A stretch of DNA of 64,000 bases from Lewinellaceae bacterium (GTDB lineage Bacteria; Bacteroidota; Bacteroidia; Chitinophagales; Saprospiraceae), in the NCBI GenBank assembly GCA_020636105.1, contig JACJYL010000002.1:744001-808000 (forward strand). Reading direction: 5' to 3'. Every line of letters begins with the position of its first letter. Within the stretch, counting starts at the first letter, position 1. Under the pieces are notes generated by a model. It did not search any database and was not told the origin of the DNA. It was given only the letters and a program-made list of their open reading frames with translations. A program made the translations under genes and the position numbers. Shown here in pieces: positions 9,825 through 17,657 of this stretch.

Positions 9825-9862
9825 AAAAAAAGGCTCCTGTAAATTACAGAAGCCTTTTTTTT
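9825..9862. terminator. Bidirectional intrinsic terminator between DUF4293 gene and exbD
   Basis: Ten-base stem with one mismatch (9831-9840 with 9846-9855, AGGCTCCTGT against ACAGAAGCCT) flanked by A-run on the left and T-run on the right, so it can stop transcription on both strands. Confidence 0.8.
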
Positions 9863-9885
9863 AACTACGCTAAATTGCGATTAAA

Positions 9886-10353
9886 TTAATAAGCACGCTT
9901 TTTAGCAGAGTAGTTTATGATCAACTGTCCAGATCTTCTCAACTGCGTTTTCACGTCCTGAACAATACCCATAGTCACTTTTCCGTCAACACGCAGGGAA
10001 GAAGTGATTTTTCCATGGCTTCTTTCAGGAACTTTAATTTTGTGTTTTTCAAGAAAAAGCGGAATATCATGGATTTCGGAAATTTTATCCCCTAATTGCA
10101 ACCTGGGTTTAGTACCATAAACCTTCTCAAATTGCACGGTAGGTTTACCGATATACAGATAATTAACCAGAGATTTTTCCTCGAGTTTGTCCAACTGAGT
10201 TGCCTGTGGTGTATTGACCTGAACCTTCAATTCGGCGTTTCTCATTACGGTAGTTACCATAAAGAAGAAAAGCAACATGAAGATAATATCCGGCAATGAG
10301 GCCGTAGAGATTGCAGGAGATGTTTTACCTCTTTTTTTAGAAAATTTTGGCAT
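9886..10353 (-). CDS. Biopolymer transport protein ExbD/TolR
   Basis: 155 residues: short cytoplasmic N-terminus, one transmembrane helix (about 18-38, PDIIFMLLFFFMVTTV, containing the conserved Asp that carries protons) and a periplasmic domain. It is the last gene of an ExbB-like motor cluster (10434, 10995, 11519). ExbB/ExbD complexes use the proton motive force to energise TonB-dependent outer membrane transport. Two successive ExbD genes are common in Bacteroidota. No tonB gene follows. Confidence 0.9.
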   Translation of the reverse strand: MPKFSKKRGKTSPAISTASLPDIIFMLLFFFMVTTVMRNAELKVQVNTPQATQLDKLEEKSLVNYLYIGKPTVQFEKVYGTKPRLQLGDKISEIHDIPLFLEKHKIKVPERSHGKITSSLRVDGKVTMGIVQDVKTQLRRSGQLIINYSAKKRAY

Positions 10354-10433
10354 AACTTTTATTTTTTACTTATCTCAAAAATTGATAAGCCCGTAAAGAA
10401 AAAACCGATAGCTTTTCGACAAAAATGATACGG

Positions 10434-10985
10434 TTATTCTTCACCAAATGCAGTAGGTTCAGCCTCTGAAAGCACCATCGGGATTTCAGCCTTAATGGCT
10501 TTTTTCTTGGCCTGATCCAGATCTTCACTATAATGAATGTTGTACTTCCTCATACTAAGTTCATCCCAAAGTTCATCATAAGCTCCTTTTAGCTCATTGT
10601 ACACTTCGAGATAAGTTTTGTAATTGGTCCCCCTGTCATTTTTGAGAGAAATAATGGCACGTGTCGGCTTTTCGGCCAAATCTTCACGCTGGAGTGGATT
10701 AGAAATAAACTCCTTTGCATTACGTCTCAAATTGGTGATACTCATCGGTTCACCTCTGACAAGCAACTGATTCTGAGCATTCACCAACACAGAATAAACG
10801 TTCCGTTTTTTCAACTGTGTAATATCGGGCTCTTCCTCTGACCAGGGAGGCAACTTCACCCTGATTCCCTTGTCCTCCGCTATGGTGGTAGTTACAAGAA
10901 AAAAGATGAGCAACAGAAAGGCAATGTCCGCCATAGAGCCGGCATTCACCTCATTAGTCATCCTGGTTCTACTGGATTTACTCAT
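10434..10985 (-). CDS. Biopolymer transport protein ExbD/TolR, longer paralogue
   Basis: 183 residues with the same plan as its downstream neighbour: a transmembrane segment at about 17-38 (ADIAFLLLIFFLVTTTI with the conserved Asp) and a periplasmic domain with a longer helical C-terminal tail. Its start is nine bases after the stop of the preceding membrane protein gene, so cotranscription is likely. Two different ExbD copies suggest a hetero-oligomeric ExbD rotor, as known in other Bacteroidota. Confidence 0.9.
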   Translation of the reverse strand: MSKSSRTRMTNEVNAGSMADIAFLLLIFFLVTTTIAEDKGIRVKLPPWSEEEPDITQLKKRNVYSVLVNAQNQLLVRGEPMSITNLRRNAKEFISNPLQREDLAEKPTRAIISLKNDRGTNYKTYLEVYNELKGAYDELWDELSMRKYNIHYSEDLDQAKKKAIKAEIPMVLSEAEPTAFGEE

Positions 10986-10994
10986 AATTAGTTT

Positions 10995-11504
10995 TTATTT
11001 AAAGAAGCCTGAAACTTCCGAATATACAAATGACACGGCAGCAGCAAGGATCAACACACCAGCAGTTAAAATACCGGCACTGATTCCCTTAAGGGTATTT
11101 GCGGTAAATATTGCACCGCTATCCTTAAATTTGTCAATGGCACCCACCAGGCTACCTGTAGCATCCCCGGATGCAGTAGATTTGAGCACGAAGAATAAAA
11201 CAATCAACGCGGCAAATGCAACAACCCCCTTAATAGAGCTTTTGAAATTGGTGGCGATCTGAACAACCCCAAAAATTAACATTGCCAGGGCAGCCACCGC
11301 GATCAACGCGATAGAAGCATACAAACCGAAGTTAAAGAAGTTCATCCCCACCCTGTCTTCTGCTTTTGTTTCAGATAAGGCCATTCCAAGCTGAGATTCC
11401 AGGGCTGACGCCTTAGGAAAGCCATTTATGATGAAAATCAGAATGATAACCAAACCGAGGCCAAAAGCCAGGGTCTGACCATGCTTATTTAGAAAATTAT
11501 ACAT
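10995..11504 (-). CDS. Membrane protein of the ExbB-ExbD cluster, unknown function
   Basis: 169 residues with four hydrophobic segments (about 11-28, 58-82, 90-108, 140-162). I do not recognise a named domain. It lies between exbB and two exbD genes with spacings of 9-14 bases, an arrangement seen repeatedly in Bacteroidota, so it is probably a structural or regulatory subunit of that motor. That role is inferred from context only. Confidence 0.75.
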   Translation of the reverse strand: MYNFLNKHGQTLAFGLGLVIILIFIINGFPKASALESQLGMALSETKAEDRVGMNFFNFGLYASIALIAVAALAMLIFGVVQIATNFKSSIKGVVAFAALIVLFFVLKSTASGDATGSLVGAIDKFKDSGAIFTANTLKGISAGILTAGVLILAAAVSFVYSEVSGFFK

Positions 11505-11518
11505 ATCGTATGGTATTC

Positions 11519-12292
11519 TTATGATTTAAAAGTATTGTTTTCAGCCATGATATCGACCAATGCGATAGATGCTTCTTCCATTTTATTAACGATACCGTCA
11601 ATCTTATTGATGATATAGTTGTAAAAAATTTGAAGAATAATGGCCACAACAAGACCAAATACTGTAGTCAAAAGGGCTACTTTGATACCCCCAGCAACAA
11701 CGGTAGGAGAAATATCACCTACAGCTTCAATTTTGTCAAAGGCGCTAATCATACCAATTACCGTACCCATGAAACCAAGCATCGGGGCGATAGCGATGAA
11801 AAGAGAAATCCAAACCAGGCCTCTTTCGAGTAATCCCATTTGAACACCACCGTATCCTACAATGGCTTTTTCTACGGCTTCAGCACCGTCGTCTGAAGCT
11901 TTCAGCCCTTCGTACAATACACTGGCAGTCGGGCCGGGAGTTGATTTACAAATCTCCATGGCACCCTGAACGTCACCGCTCTTCAGACTGTCATCAATTT
12001 TACTGAGCAATTTGTCAGTATTGGTAGTTGCGATATTCAATGTGATGATACGCTCAATACAAAAAGCAAGACCGAGGATCAAACACAATAATACGAAACT
12101 CATGAAACGCCAGTCTCCATCAATGAAATACTTTTTCAATAATTGGAACGAAGTACCATCAGCAGTATCTGCAGTACTCTCATCGGCAGCTGCCGTTTCT
12201 GTTCCATCCTGGCTCTGAGCCTGGCCATAAACTACATTTCCGGAAAATACTGCAAGGCCTATTACCAGCAGCAATGCTATTAACTTTCGCAT
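11519..12292 (-). CDS. MotA/TolQ/ExbB proton channel family protein
   Basis: 257 residues. Residues 1-23 look like a cleavable signal (MRKLIALLLVIGLAVFSGNVVYGQ), followed by an Ala/Thr/Glu-rich linker, a first membrane helix at about 57-75, a cytoplasmic loop, and the paired helices (about 157-182 and 200-230) carrying the family motif with Pro-Thr-Val-Val-Ala-Gly-Gly-Ile. I start at ATG 12292; a TTG nine bases upstream is less likely. First gene of the cluster exbB - membrane protein - exbD - exbD. It should form the channel through which protons drive the ExbD rotor. Confidence 0.9.
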   Translation of the reverse strand: MRKLIALLLVIGLAVFSGNVVYGQAQSQDGTETAAADESTADTADGTSFQLLKKYFIDGDWRFMSFVLLCLILGLAFCIERIITLNIATTNTDKLLSKIDDSLKSGDVQGAMEICKSTPGPTASVLYEGLKASDDGAEAVEKAIVGYGGVQMGLLERGLVWISLFIAIAPMLGFMGTVIGMISAFDKIEAVGDISPTVVAGGIKVALLTTVFGLVVAIILQIFYNYIINKIDGIVNKMEEASIALVDIMAENNTFKS

Positions 12293-12348
12293 AGTCAACA
12301 AGGTTTAACGATTGTTTTAAAAGTTTAGATTAAATCAAAAAATTAATG

Positions 12349-12436
12349 CGGAGAGAGAGGGATTCGAACCCTCGGTACGCTTTTGACGCACACACGCTTT
12401 CCAGGCGTGCCTCTTCAGCCACTCGAGCACCTCTCC
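12349..12436 (-). tRNA. tRNA-Ser(GGA)
   Basis: 88 bases. The acceptor arms GGAGAGG and TCTCTCC pair, the anticodon loop reads CTGGAAA giving anticodon GGA, a long variable arm is present as expected for serine tRNAs, and the T-loop is TTCGAAT. CCA is not encoded. Confidence 0.95.
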
Positions 12437-12637
12437 AAATCAAATTCGAGAACTACTCGTATTAGAAATAATAGCAAATTCTTTAATCCGCCATCAATGC
12501 TTTCTAATACGAACAAATATACTTATTAAGTCGAACTTAACAATACATCGGCCACAAAAATTCAAAAAAGATACAATAAAACAAAATTTTCCCGCCGATT
12601 AATATTTTTTATTATCAACCTCAATCAATCAAAGGCC

Positions 12638-13402
12638 CTAAACAAAAAGATTTCGGGCATTCTGAGTGGTCACTTTTGCCACCTCTGCTAAAGGAACTCC
12701 TTTTATTTCTGCCAGCTTTTCTGCCACCAATTTCACATAACTGCTTTCATTCCGCTTCCCACGAAAAGGAGCAGGCGTCAGGTAAGGTGCATCGGTTTCC
12801 AAAACCAGGTGTTTCATGTCCACCCCGGTTATTATTTTATCCAACCCCGAATTTTTGAAAGTCAGTACCCCTCCTATCCCGAGGTAAAATCCTAATTCAA
12901 TGATCGCATTGGCCTGTTCGAGGTTGCCCGAGAAACAGTGAAAAATTCCAGCGGGCAGCGCCCCTTCCTTGCTCCTCAATAATTCGATGATCTCATCCGT
13001 GGCATCCCGTGAATGAATCACAATGGGCAGCTCAAATTCCAGGGCCCAGTTGATCTGTCTCAAAAAAGCATCCTTTTGTTGCTCAAAAAAACTCTTATCC
13101 CAATACAGGTCAATCCCGATCTCCCCCACCGCTGAAAAGGTTCGTTTATCCATCCACTCGCGGGCAATGCGCAACTCCTCCTCATAATCTTCCTTGATCG
13201 AACACGGATGTACCCCCATCATCGGAAAACAACGTCCCGGCCATTTAACCTCCATTTCCAACATTCCGTCGATGGTCCTGCTATCCACATTGGGCAAATA
13301 CAATGCCTCCACTCCTTCCTCAAAAGCCCTGTTCACCACTTCCTCCCGATCCGCGTCAAACTCTTCGAGATATAAATGGGTGTGTGTATCGATTAATTTC
13401 AT
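12638..13402 (-). CDS. TatD-family metal-dependent hydrolase
   Basis: 254 residues. The N-terminal IDTHTHL supplies the first metal-binding histidines, followed by GEIGIDLYWDKS, PIVIHSRDA, FHCFSGN and LVLETDAPYLTP, all diagnostic of TatD hydrolases (TIM-barrel nucleases with 3'-5' exonuclease/DNA repair roles). Length is standard. Monocistronic; a TACATTTG box sits 22 bases upstream. Confidence 0.93.
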   Translation of the reverse strand: MKLIDTHTHLYLEEFDADREEVVNRAFEEGVEALYLPNVDSRTIDGMLEMEVKWPGRCFPMMGVHPCSIKEDYEEELRIAREWMDKRTFSAVGEIGIDLYWDKSFFEQQKDAFLRQINWALEFELPIVIHSRDATDEIIELLRSKEGALPAGIFHCFSGNLEQANAIIELGFYLGIGGVLTFKNSGLDKIITGVDMKHLVLETDAPYLTPAPFRGKRNESSYVKLVAEKLAEIKGVPLAEVAKVTTQNARNLFV

Positions 13403-13424
13403 TCCTGTGGTATTCTTTTCGGGG

Positions 13425-13432
13425 CAAATGTA
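13425..13432 (-). promoter_or_regulatory. Candidate -7 box TACATTTG of the tatD gene
   Basis: Perfect TAnnTTTG on the minus strand, 22 bases upstream of the ATG at 13402. Confidence 0.5.
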
Positions 13433-13440
13433 AGAAAAAA

Positions 13441-13546
13441 ATCTGGTTGCTGGGTGCTGGGTGCTGTTTGCTGGTTACTTGTTGCTGGTTACTTGTTACT
13501 GGTTACTTGTTGCTGGTTACTTGTCGCTGGTTTGTTGCTGGTTTGA
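13441..13546. repeat. Tandem repeat array, 14-base unit GCTGGTTACTTGTT
   Basis: Four consecutive 14-base units (13470-13525) differ at only one or two positions, flanked on both sides by decayed GCTGGTTGCTGG copies. The same unit recurs as an inverted pair at 35929-36000. The unit is not a multiple of three and no open frame of interest crosses it. Confidence 0.9.
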
Positions 13547-13581
13547 CTTCTACATTTATTATTTTACATTTTACATTCATC

Positions 13582-13730
13582 TGTCCGTGCCCCTTCGGGT
13601 CGGGCTGCTGCGGGGTTCGCTATTCGCTCACCTGTCCTGCCATAAGGAAACCGATAGGTCGGGAGGCTTCGCCGCTGCGCGTCTTGTCCGGTGCCTTGCA
13701 CCGCCCCTCCATATCCCTCACGCAGTCGCA
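13582..13730. other. GC-rich intergenic element, candidate structured RNA or dispersed repeat
   Basis: About 150 bases far richer in G+C than the surrounding AT-rich gap. Read on the minus strand it is purine-biased, with GGATATGGAGGGGCGG, a perfect CGGTGC/GCACCG hairpin (13689-13703), and GCAGCGGCGAAGCC, GAGCGAATAGCGAACC motifs. From memory, similar segments recur between genes in other Bacteroidota. It resembles in style the element at 31771-31873. A minus-strand frame (13620-13925) crosses it but I do not accept it as a gene. Confidence 0.5.
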
Positions 13731-14015
13731 AACGTTTACCTCTTTATATAAGGTATAGATTAGAAAAGTGGAAGCTTTGGTGTGTGGAGATCTTAAGAAG
13801 GTAGATAATTGAGAAAGCGTGACCTGAATAACACCCTCAATGGTTAGCGACGGAGCAAAGGAAACCATCAGAGGTAAAAACAAAAAACTTAGGTAAATAA
13901 GCGTAAATGATTCATTGAGTTTCATTTTTTTTAAACACTATGGATACAAATTTAAGGAAAATATTTTCAACCTATTTTTTTGCCCTAAATAACCAGGAAT
14001 TAAGGGCTGGAGCCC

Positions 14016-14055
14016 TTTTAAATTTTACATTTTAAATTTTACATTTTAAATTTAT
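14016..14055. repeat. AT-rich tandem repeat, unit TTTTAAATTTTACA
   Basis: Three copies of a 14-base AT-rich unit lie just upstream of the RNase H promoter; a related stretch (TTTTACATTTTACATT) is at about 13561-13576. Confidence 0.7.
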
Positions 14056-14062
14056 CTCCACG

Positions 14063-14070
14063 TATCTTTG
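14063..14070 (+). promoter_or_regulatory. Candidate -7 box TATCTTTG, predicted leaderless start of RNase H
   Basis: Perfect TAnnTTTG separated by only four bases from the ATG at 14075. With the usual distance from box to transcription start the mRNA would begin at or next to the start codon. Confidence 0.55.
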
Positions 14071-14074
14071 CACC

Positions 14075-14704
14075 ATGGCAAAAAGCAATAAATATTACGT
14101 CGTGTGGGCGGGCAATACGCCTGGCATCTACGAATCCTGGACTGAATGTCAATTACAAATAAAAGGATACCCGAATGCCAAATACAAAGCATTCAAAACA
14201 CTGGCGGAAGCCAAAGCGGCTTTTGATGGTTCCTATGTAGATCATTTTGAAAAAAAAGGCACTAAATCACCAGCAGCCCTGAGTCCTGAGGCCCGAAAGG
14301 AAATTGTCTGGGACAGTATCTCCGTTGATGCGGCCTGCAGCGGCAATCCCGGCCTGATGGAATACCAGGGCGTGGACACCAAAAATAAAACCCGGATCTT
14401 TTATCAGAAATTTGAACTGGGCACCAATAATATCGGAGAGTTTCTTGCCCTGGTTCACGCCCTGGCGATGTTCAAAAAAACAGGGCAGAATACACCTATA
14501 TATACAGACTCCCGAACGGCCATGGCCTGGGTGAGGAATAAAAAAGCGAAAACATTACTCAAAAAAACCTCCCAAACAGCGAAATTATACGAGCTCATCG
14601 ACCGGGCGGAAACCTGGCTCAAAACCAATACCTACAACAATCCCATAATGAAATGGAAAACCGAAGAATGGGGAGAAATCCCCGCTGATTTTGGAAGAAA
14701 ATAG
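14075..14704 (+). CDS. Ribonuclease H1 with N-terminal hybrid-binding (viroplasmin-like) domain
   Basis: 209 residues. Residues 5-50 form a RHBD/viroplasmin domain (KYYVVWAGNTPGIYESWTEC), which binds RNA-DNA hybrids. Residues about 75-209 form the RNase H fold with the acidic residues in SVDAACSGNPG, NNIGEFLALVHAL and YTDSRTAMAWV. It cleaves RNA in RNA-DNA hybrids during replication and repair. This two-domain form with a Gly-Asn-Pro-Gly active-site loop is frequent in Bacteroidota. The start codon lies immediately after a -7 box. Its stop codon is the first base set of a long inverted repeat shared with the convergent symporter gene. Confidence 0.92.
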   Translation: MAKSNKYYVVWAGNTPGIYESWTECQLQIKGYPNAKYKAFKTLAEAKAAFDGSYVDHFEKKGTKSPAALSPEARKEIVWDSISVDAACSGNPGLMEYQGVDTKNKTRIFYQKFELGTNNIGEFLALVHALAMFKKTGQNTPIYTDSRTAMAWVRNKKAKTLLKKTSQTAKLYELIDRAETWLKTNTYNNPIMKWKTEEWGEIPADFGRK

Positions 14705-14860
14705 GCTTGATACTATGATGCTATAATACTATGATTATTTGATGCTAGGATACTGCGATGCTAGAATGGTTTGATAATTAGTTTAAAAATCAAAATTCAA
14801 AGCATCAAATAATCGTAGCATCGCAGTATTAAAGCATCGTAGTATTAAAGCATCAAGCCT
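14703..14860. repeat. Long imperfect inverted repeat between convergent genes
   Basis: The arms 14703-14763 and about 14797-14860 are imperfect reverse complements sharing AGGCTTGAT, a GATTATTTGATGCT block and repeated GATGCTA/AATACTA words. The element begins within the TAG stop of RNase H and its other end contains the TGA stop of the symporter gene at 14853. It could form a very long hairpin in RNA from either strand and may act as a bidirectional terminator. Its GATGCTACGAT words match the array at 30441-30504. Confidence 0.85.
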
Positions 14861-16634
14861 CCCTGTTTTTCTTATCGAGCAACTGCTTCATGAAATACCC
14901 GCTCACCAAAGCTACTCCCGTGGCGATCAAGGCTCCCTGAATATTTCCATAAATCCAGAATCCAATGGCAAAGAGCGATCCGTAAACCAAAAACACTCCT
15001 GAAAACATGCCTGCGAGTTCGCCGGGCAATTTTCCTACGGTAATATCTTTCTTTGTGATGGTGTTCTCAGACAAAGCCCTGTCGATAACGGGTTTCCAGC
15101 CTCTGCTGTGCGGACGGATCAGTTTGTAGAAACTCAACAGTTTTGAATAATCATCCGGCTGGGTCAAAAAAGTGACCGTCAGCCAGCCAACCGTTGTGAT
15201 GCCAACACCCATGAGTAATTTCCAATGATCGGGAACGGGGACAGGATGTATAAACTCAAAATAAATGGCGACCAAAAAGGAAATGACCATTGCGGCAATT
15301 TCACTGTAGGCGTTAATGCGCCACCAAAACCAGCGCAGGATGAAAATGAGTCCGGTACCGGCACCGATCTGTAAAAGTATATTAAAGGCCTGCAAGGCAT
15401 TACTCAGGTACAAGGCCAATATGGCCGCTAAGGCCATTAAAATTACCGTAGAAATACGCCCAACGGATACCATCTTTTTTTCTGAAGCATCCTTATCCAC
15501 AAAACGTTTATAAAAATCATTCACAATATACGATGACCCCCAATTCAAATGGGTGGAAATGGTCGACATAAAAGCAGCAATCAACGAAGCGATCACCAGA
15601 CCGAGTAATCCGGCCGGCAGATAAGTCAACATGGCAGGATAAGCCAAATCATCATTGACTATCCCCGGATCAACATTCGGGAAAGCGAGTTTAAGGGAGG
15701 CTATGTCCGGAAACATAACCAACGATCCCAAAGCGATAAGAATCCACGGCCATGGACGCAAGGCATAATGGGCTATATTAAAAAACAAGGTTGCCCCCAC
15801 CGCATTTTTTTCATCTTTTGCCGAGAGCATACGTTGGGCAATATACCCCCCGCCACCGGGTTCCGCCCCAGGATACCAAACACTCCACCATTGAACGGCC
15901 AGTGGTAAAATAAACAATGGAATCAATACTTCCATATTATTAAAATCGGGTAGCAGGTGGAGTTTGCCCGCTACATTTTCATGTTCCAACAGATTGGTCA
16001 GTCCTCCTACCTCCGGCATATTCAGCACCACATAGGCTGCCCAAACAGAACCCACCATCGCTATGATGAACTGGAAAAAATCGGTGAGAATCACCCCTTT
16101 CAATCCCCCAAGGGCAGAATAAAAAACCGTCACAATGGAGGCAATCAGAATGGTCTGTGTGGGGGTCAATCCCAATAGAATGCCGCCGATCTTGATGGCA
16201 GCCAGCGTTACGGTAGCCATGATCAGTACATTAAAAAACACGCCCAGGTATAAGGCCCGGAATCCGCGTAAAAAGGCTGCCCCCTTGCCGCTGTATCGCA
16301 ATTCGTAAAACTCCAGGTCGGTCATCACCCCTGACCTTCTCCAAAGTCTGGCATAAACAAATACCGTGAGCATTCCCGTCAAAAGGAAAGCCCACCATAC
16401 CCAGTTTCCACTCACCCCGTTCTTCCGAACAATATCGGTAACAAGGTTTGGGGTATCCGCAGAAAAAGTGGTGGCGACCATGGAAAATCCCAATAACCAC
16501 CAGGGCATACTCCTGCCGGAAAGAAAGAAATCAGAGGAACTTTTACCAGATTGTTTGGAGACGAGGACTCCAATAGCCATGGAAATGACAAAAAAAGCAA
16601 AAATGATGGACCAGTCTAAAGTTGTTAGAGTCAT
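14853..16634 (-). CDS. Sodium:solute symporter (SSS family)
   Basis: 593 residues with about 13-14 transmembrane helices. Family features include the N-terminal helix followed by SDFFLSGRSMPWWLLGFSM, a substrate/sodium site region YPGAEPGGGGYIAQR, and the helix with STISTHLNWGSSYIVNDFYKRF containing the conserved Ser/Thr for Na+ binding. Such permeases import sugars, amino acids or vitamins using the sodium gradient; no substrate can be read from the sequence. Its stop codon lies inside the inverted repeat shared with RNase H. Confidence 0.9.
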   Translation of the reverse strand: MTLTTLDWSIIFAFFVISMAIGVLVSKQSGKSSSDFFLSGRSMPWWLLGFSMVATTFSADTPNLVTDIVRKNGVSGNWVWWAFLLTGMLTVFVYARLWRRSGVMTDLEFYELRYSGKGAAFLRGFRALYLGVFFNVLIMATVTLAAIKIGGILLGLTPTQTILIASIVTVFYSALGGLKGVILTDFFQFIIAMVGSVWAAYVVLNMPEVGGLTNLLEHENVAGKLHLLPDFNNMEVLIPLFILPLAVQWWSVWYPGAEPGGGGYIAQRMLSAKDEKNAVGATLFFNIAHYALRPWPWILIALGSLVMFPDIASLKLAFPNVDPGIVNDDLAYPAMLTYLPAGLLGLVIASLIAAFMSTISTHLNWGSSYIVNDFYKRFVDKDASEKKMVSVGRISTVILMALAAILALYLSNALQAFNILLQIGAGTGLIFILRWFWWRINAYSEIAAMVISFLVAIYFEFIHPVPVPDHWKLLMGVGITTVGWLTVTFLTQPDDYSKLLSFYKLIRPHSRGWKPVIDRALSENTITKKDITVGKLPGELAGMFSGVFLVYGSLFAIGFWIYGNIQGALIATGVALVSGYFMKQLLDKKNREA

Positions 16635-16962
16635 GTGCGTTTTGGTTTAGGCTTTTCATTTAATGGGGGTAAATGTAAAAAAAAATAAAATAAGGTAGGA
16701 GAAAATTTCAACCGAACGACACGAATTAGGGAAATCGTGTTACATGATCTCCCACTGGTATAAAATCAATTTTTTGTTTTTTTAACCGCAATGGACGCAG
16801 AGAAGGCGCAATGAACGCAGAGAAATCTTTGCAATCACTGCGCCTTCTCTGCAAACTCAGCGGATAAATTCTTTCATTAAAATTTTATGAACACCCCTGG
16901 AATAATAAAGAAAGGAACAAGGGTAATCGCCTAAAGCAGGCTGTTCCACCCGGTATGAATGT
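16635..16962. other. Gene-free stretch with a perfect 14-base inverted repeat
   Basis: Between the symporter and def. It contains two copies of an ACGCAGAGAAxxC word and a perfect inverted repeat, GCAGAGAAGGCGCA at 16797-16810 and its complement at 16839-16852, with outer CCGC/GCGG pairing at 16787 and 16859. No open frame or convincing promoter was seen in the rest. Confidence 0.7.
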
Positions 16963-17520
16963 TTATTTCCCTGCAAACTTCATTTTGTATTCTACGCTGA
17001 TATTGCCTTTTTTGATATTATCCAGGCGCTTTTTCAACAGACGTTTTCGAATGGGTTTCAGTAACTCTGTGAAAAGAATGCCATCAATATGATCGTATTC
17101 GTGCTGGATAACCCGTGCATTCATCTCGCTAAACTCCCGTTCATGGGTCTCGAAATTTTCATCCTGAAAGCGGATCTTAATGGTAGGTTTTCGTTCCACA
17201 TCACCGCGAACATCGGGAATACTAAGACAGCCTTCTTCATAAGTCCACTCTACTCCTGTTTCCTCTATCATCTCGGCATTGATAAAAACCTGCTTGATTC
17301 CTTTATCTTCCTCTCCTTCATCCATCACCTGGATGGTATCGACCACAAAAAGCCTGATGGATTTGCCAATTTGAGGTGCAGCAAGACCTACCCCCTGAGC
17401 GTAATACATGGTATCCCACATATCTTCGATCAACTTCGTCAAATCCGGATAATTTTCATCAATTGCCTCGCCTACTTTTCTCAATACAGGCAACCCGTAT
17501 CCGTGAATTGGTAACAACAT
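16963..17520 (-). CDS. def: Peptide deformylase
   Basis: 185 residues, cytoplasmic metalloenzyme that removes the formyl group from nascent polypeptides. All three motifs are present: GVGLAAPQIG (about 44-53), EEGCLSIP (metal Cys) and QHEYDHIDGILF (metal histidines and catalytic Glu). The ATG at 17520 gives the usual MLLPIHGYG start. ruvX lies upstream on the same strand with a gap of 137 bases. Confidence 0.96.
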   Translation of the reverse strand: MLLPIHGYGLPVLRKVGEAIDENYPDLTKLIEDMWDTMYYAQGVGLAAPQIGKSIRLFVVDTIQVMDEGEEDKGIKQVFINAEMIEETGVEWTYEEGCLSIPDVRGDVERKPTIKIRFQDENFETHEREFSEMNARVIQHEYDHIDGILFTELLKPIRKRLLKKRLDNIKKGNISVEYKMKFAGK

Positions 17521-17657
17521 TTCCTTTTAATATTTCTCTGTTTGTATAACAAAACCAACGAATTGTCTATGCGAAACAACTCCGTTGGCAAAAAAATTCT
17601 TTTGTCAAACATCCTAAGATTGCCGGAAGTTCAATGGCTGATTGAATAACTAAAATT

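Noticed and set aside
13470..13525. CRISPR array
   Set aside because: Units are 14 bases directly head to tail with no spacers and no cas genes nearby.
13620..13925. Minus-strand 101-codon frame with a hydrophobic N-terminus
   Set aside because: Its second half is the translation of the GC-rich element (RDMEGRCKAPDKTRSGEASRPIG), a type of sequence that recurs as spurious peptides; no supporting domain or promoter.
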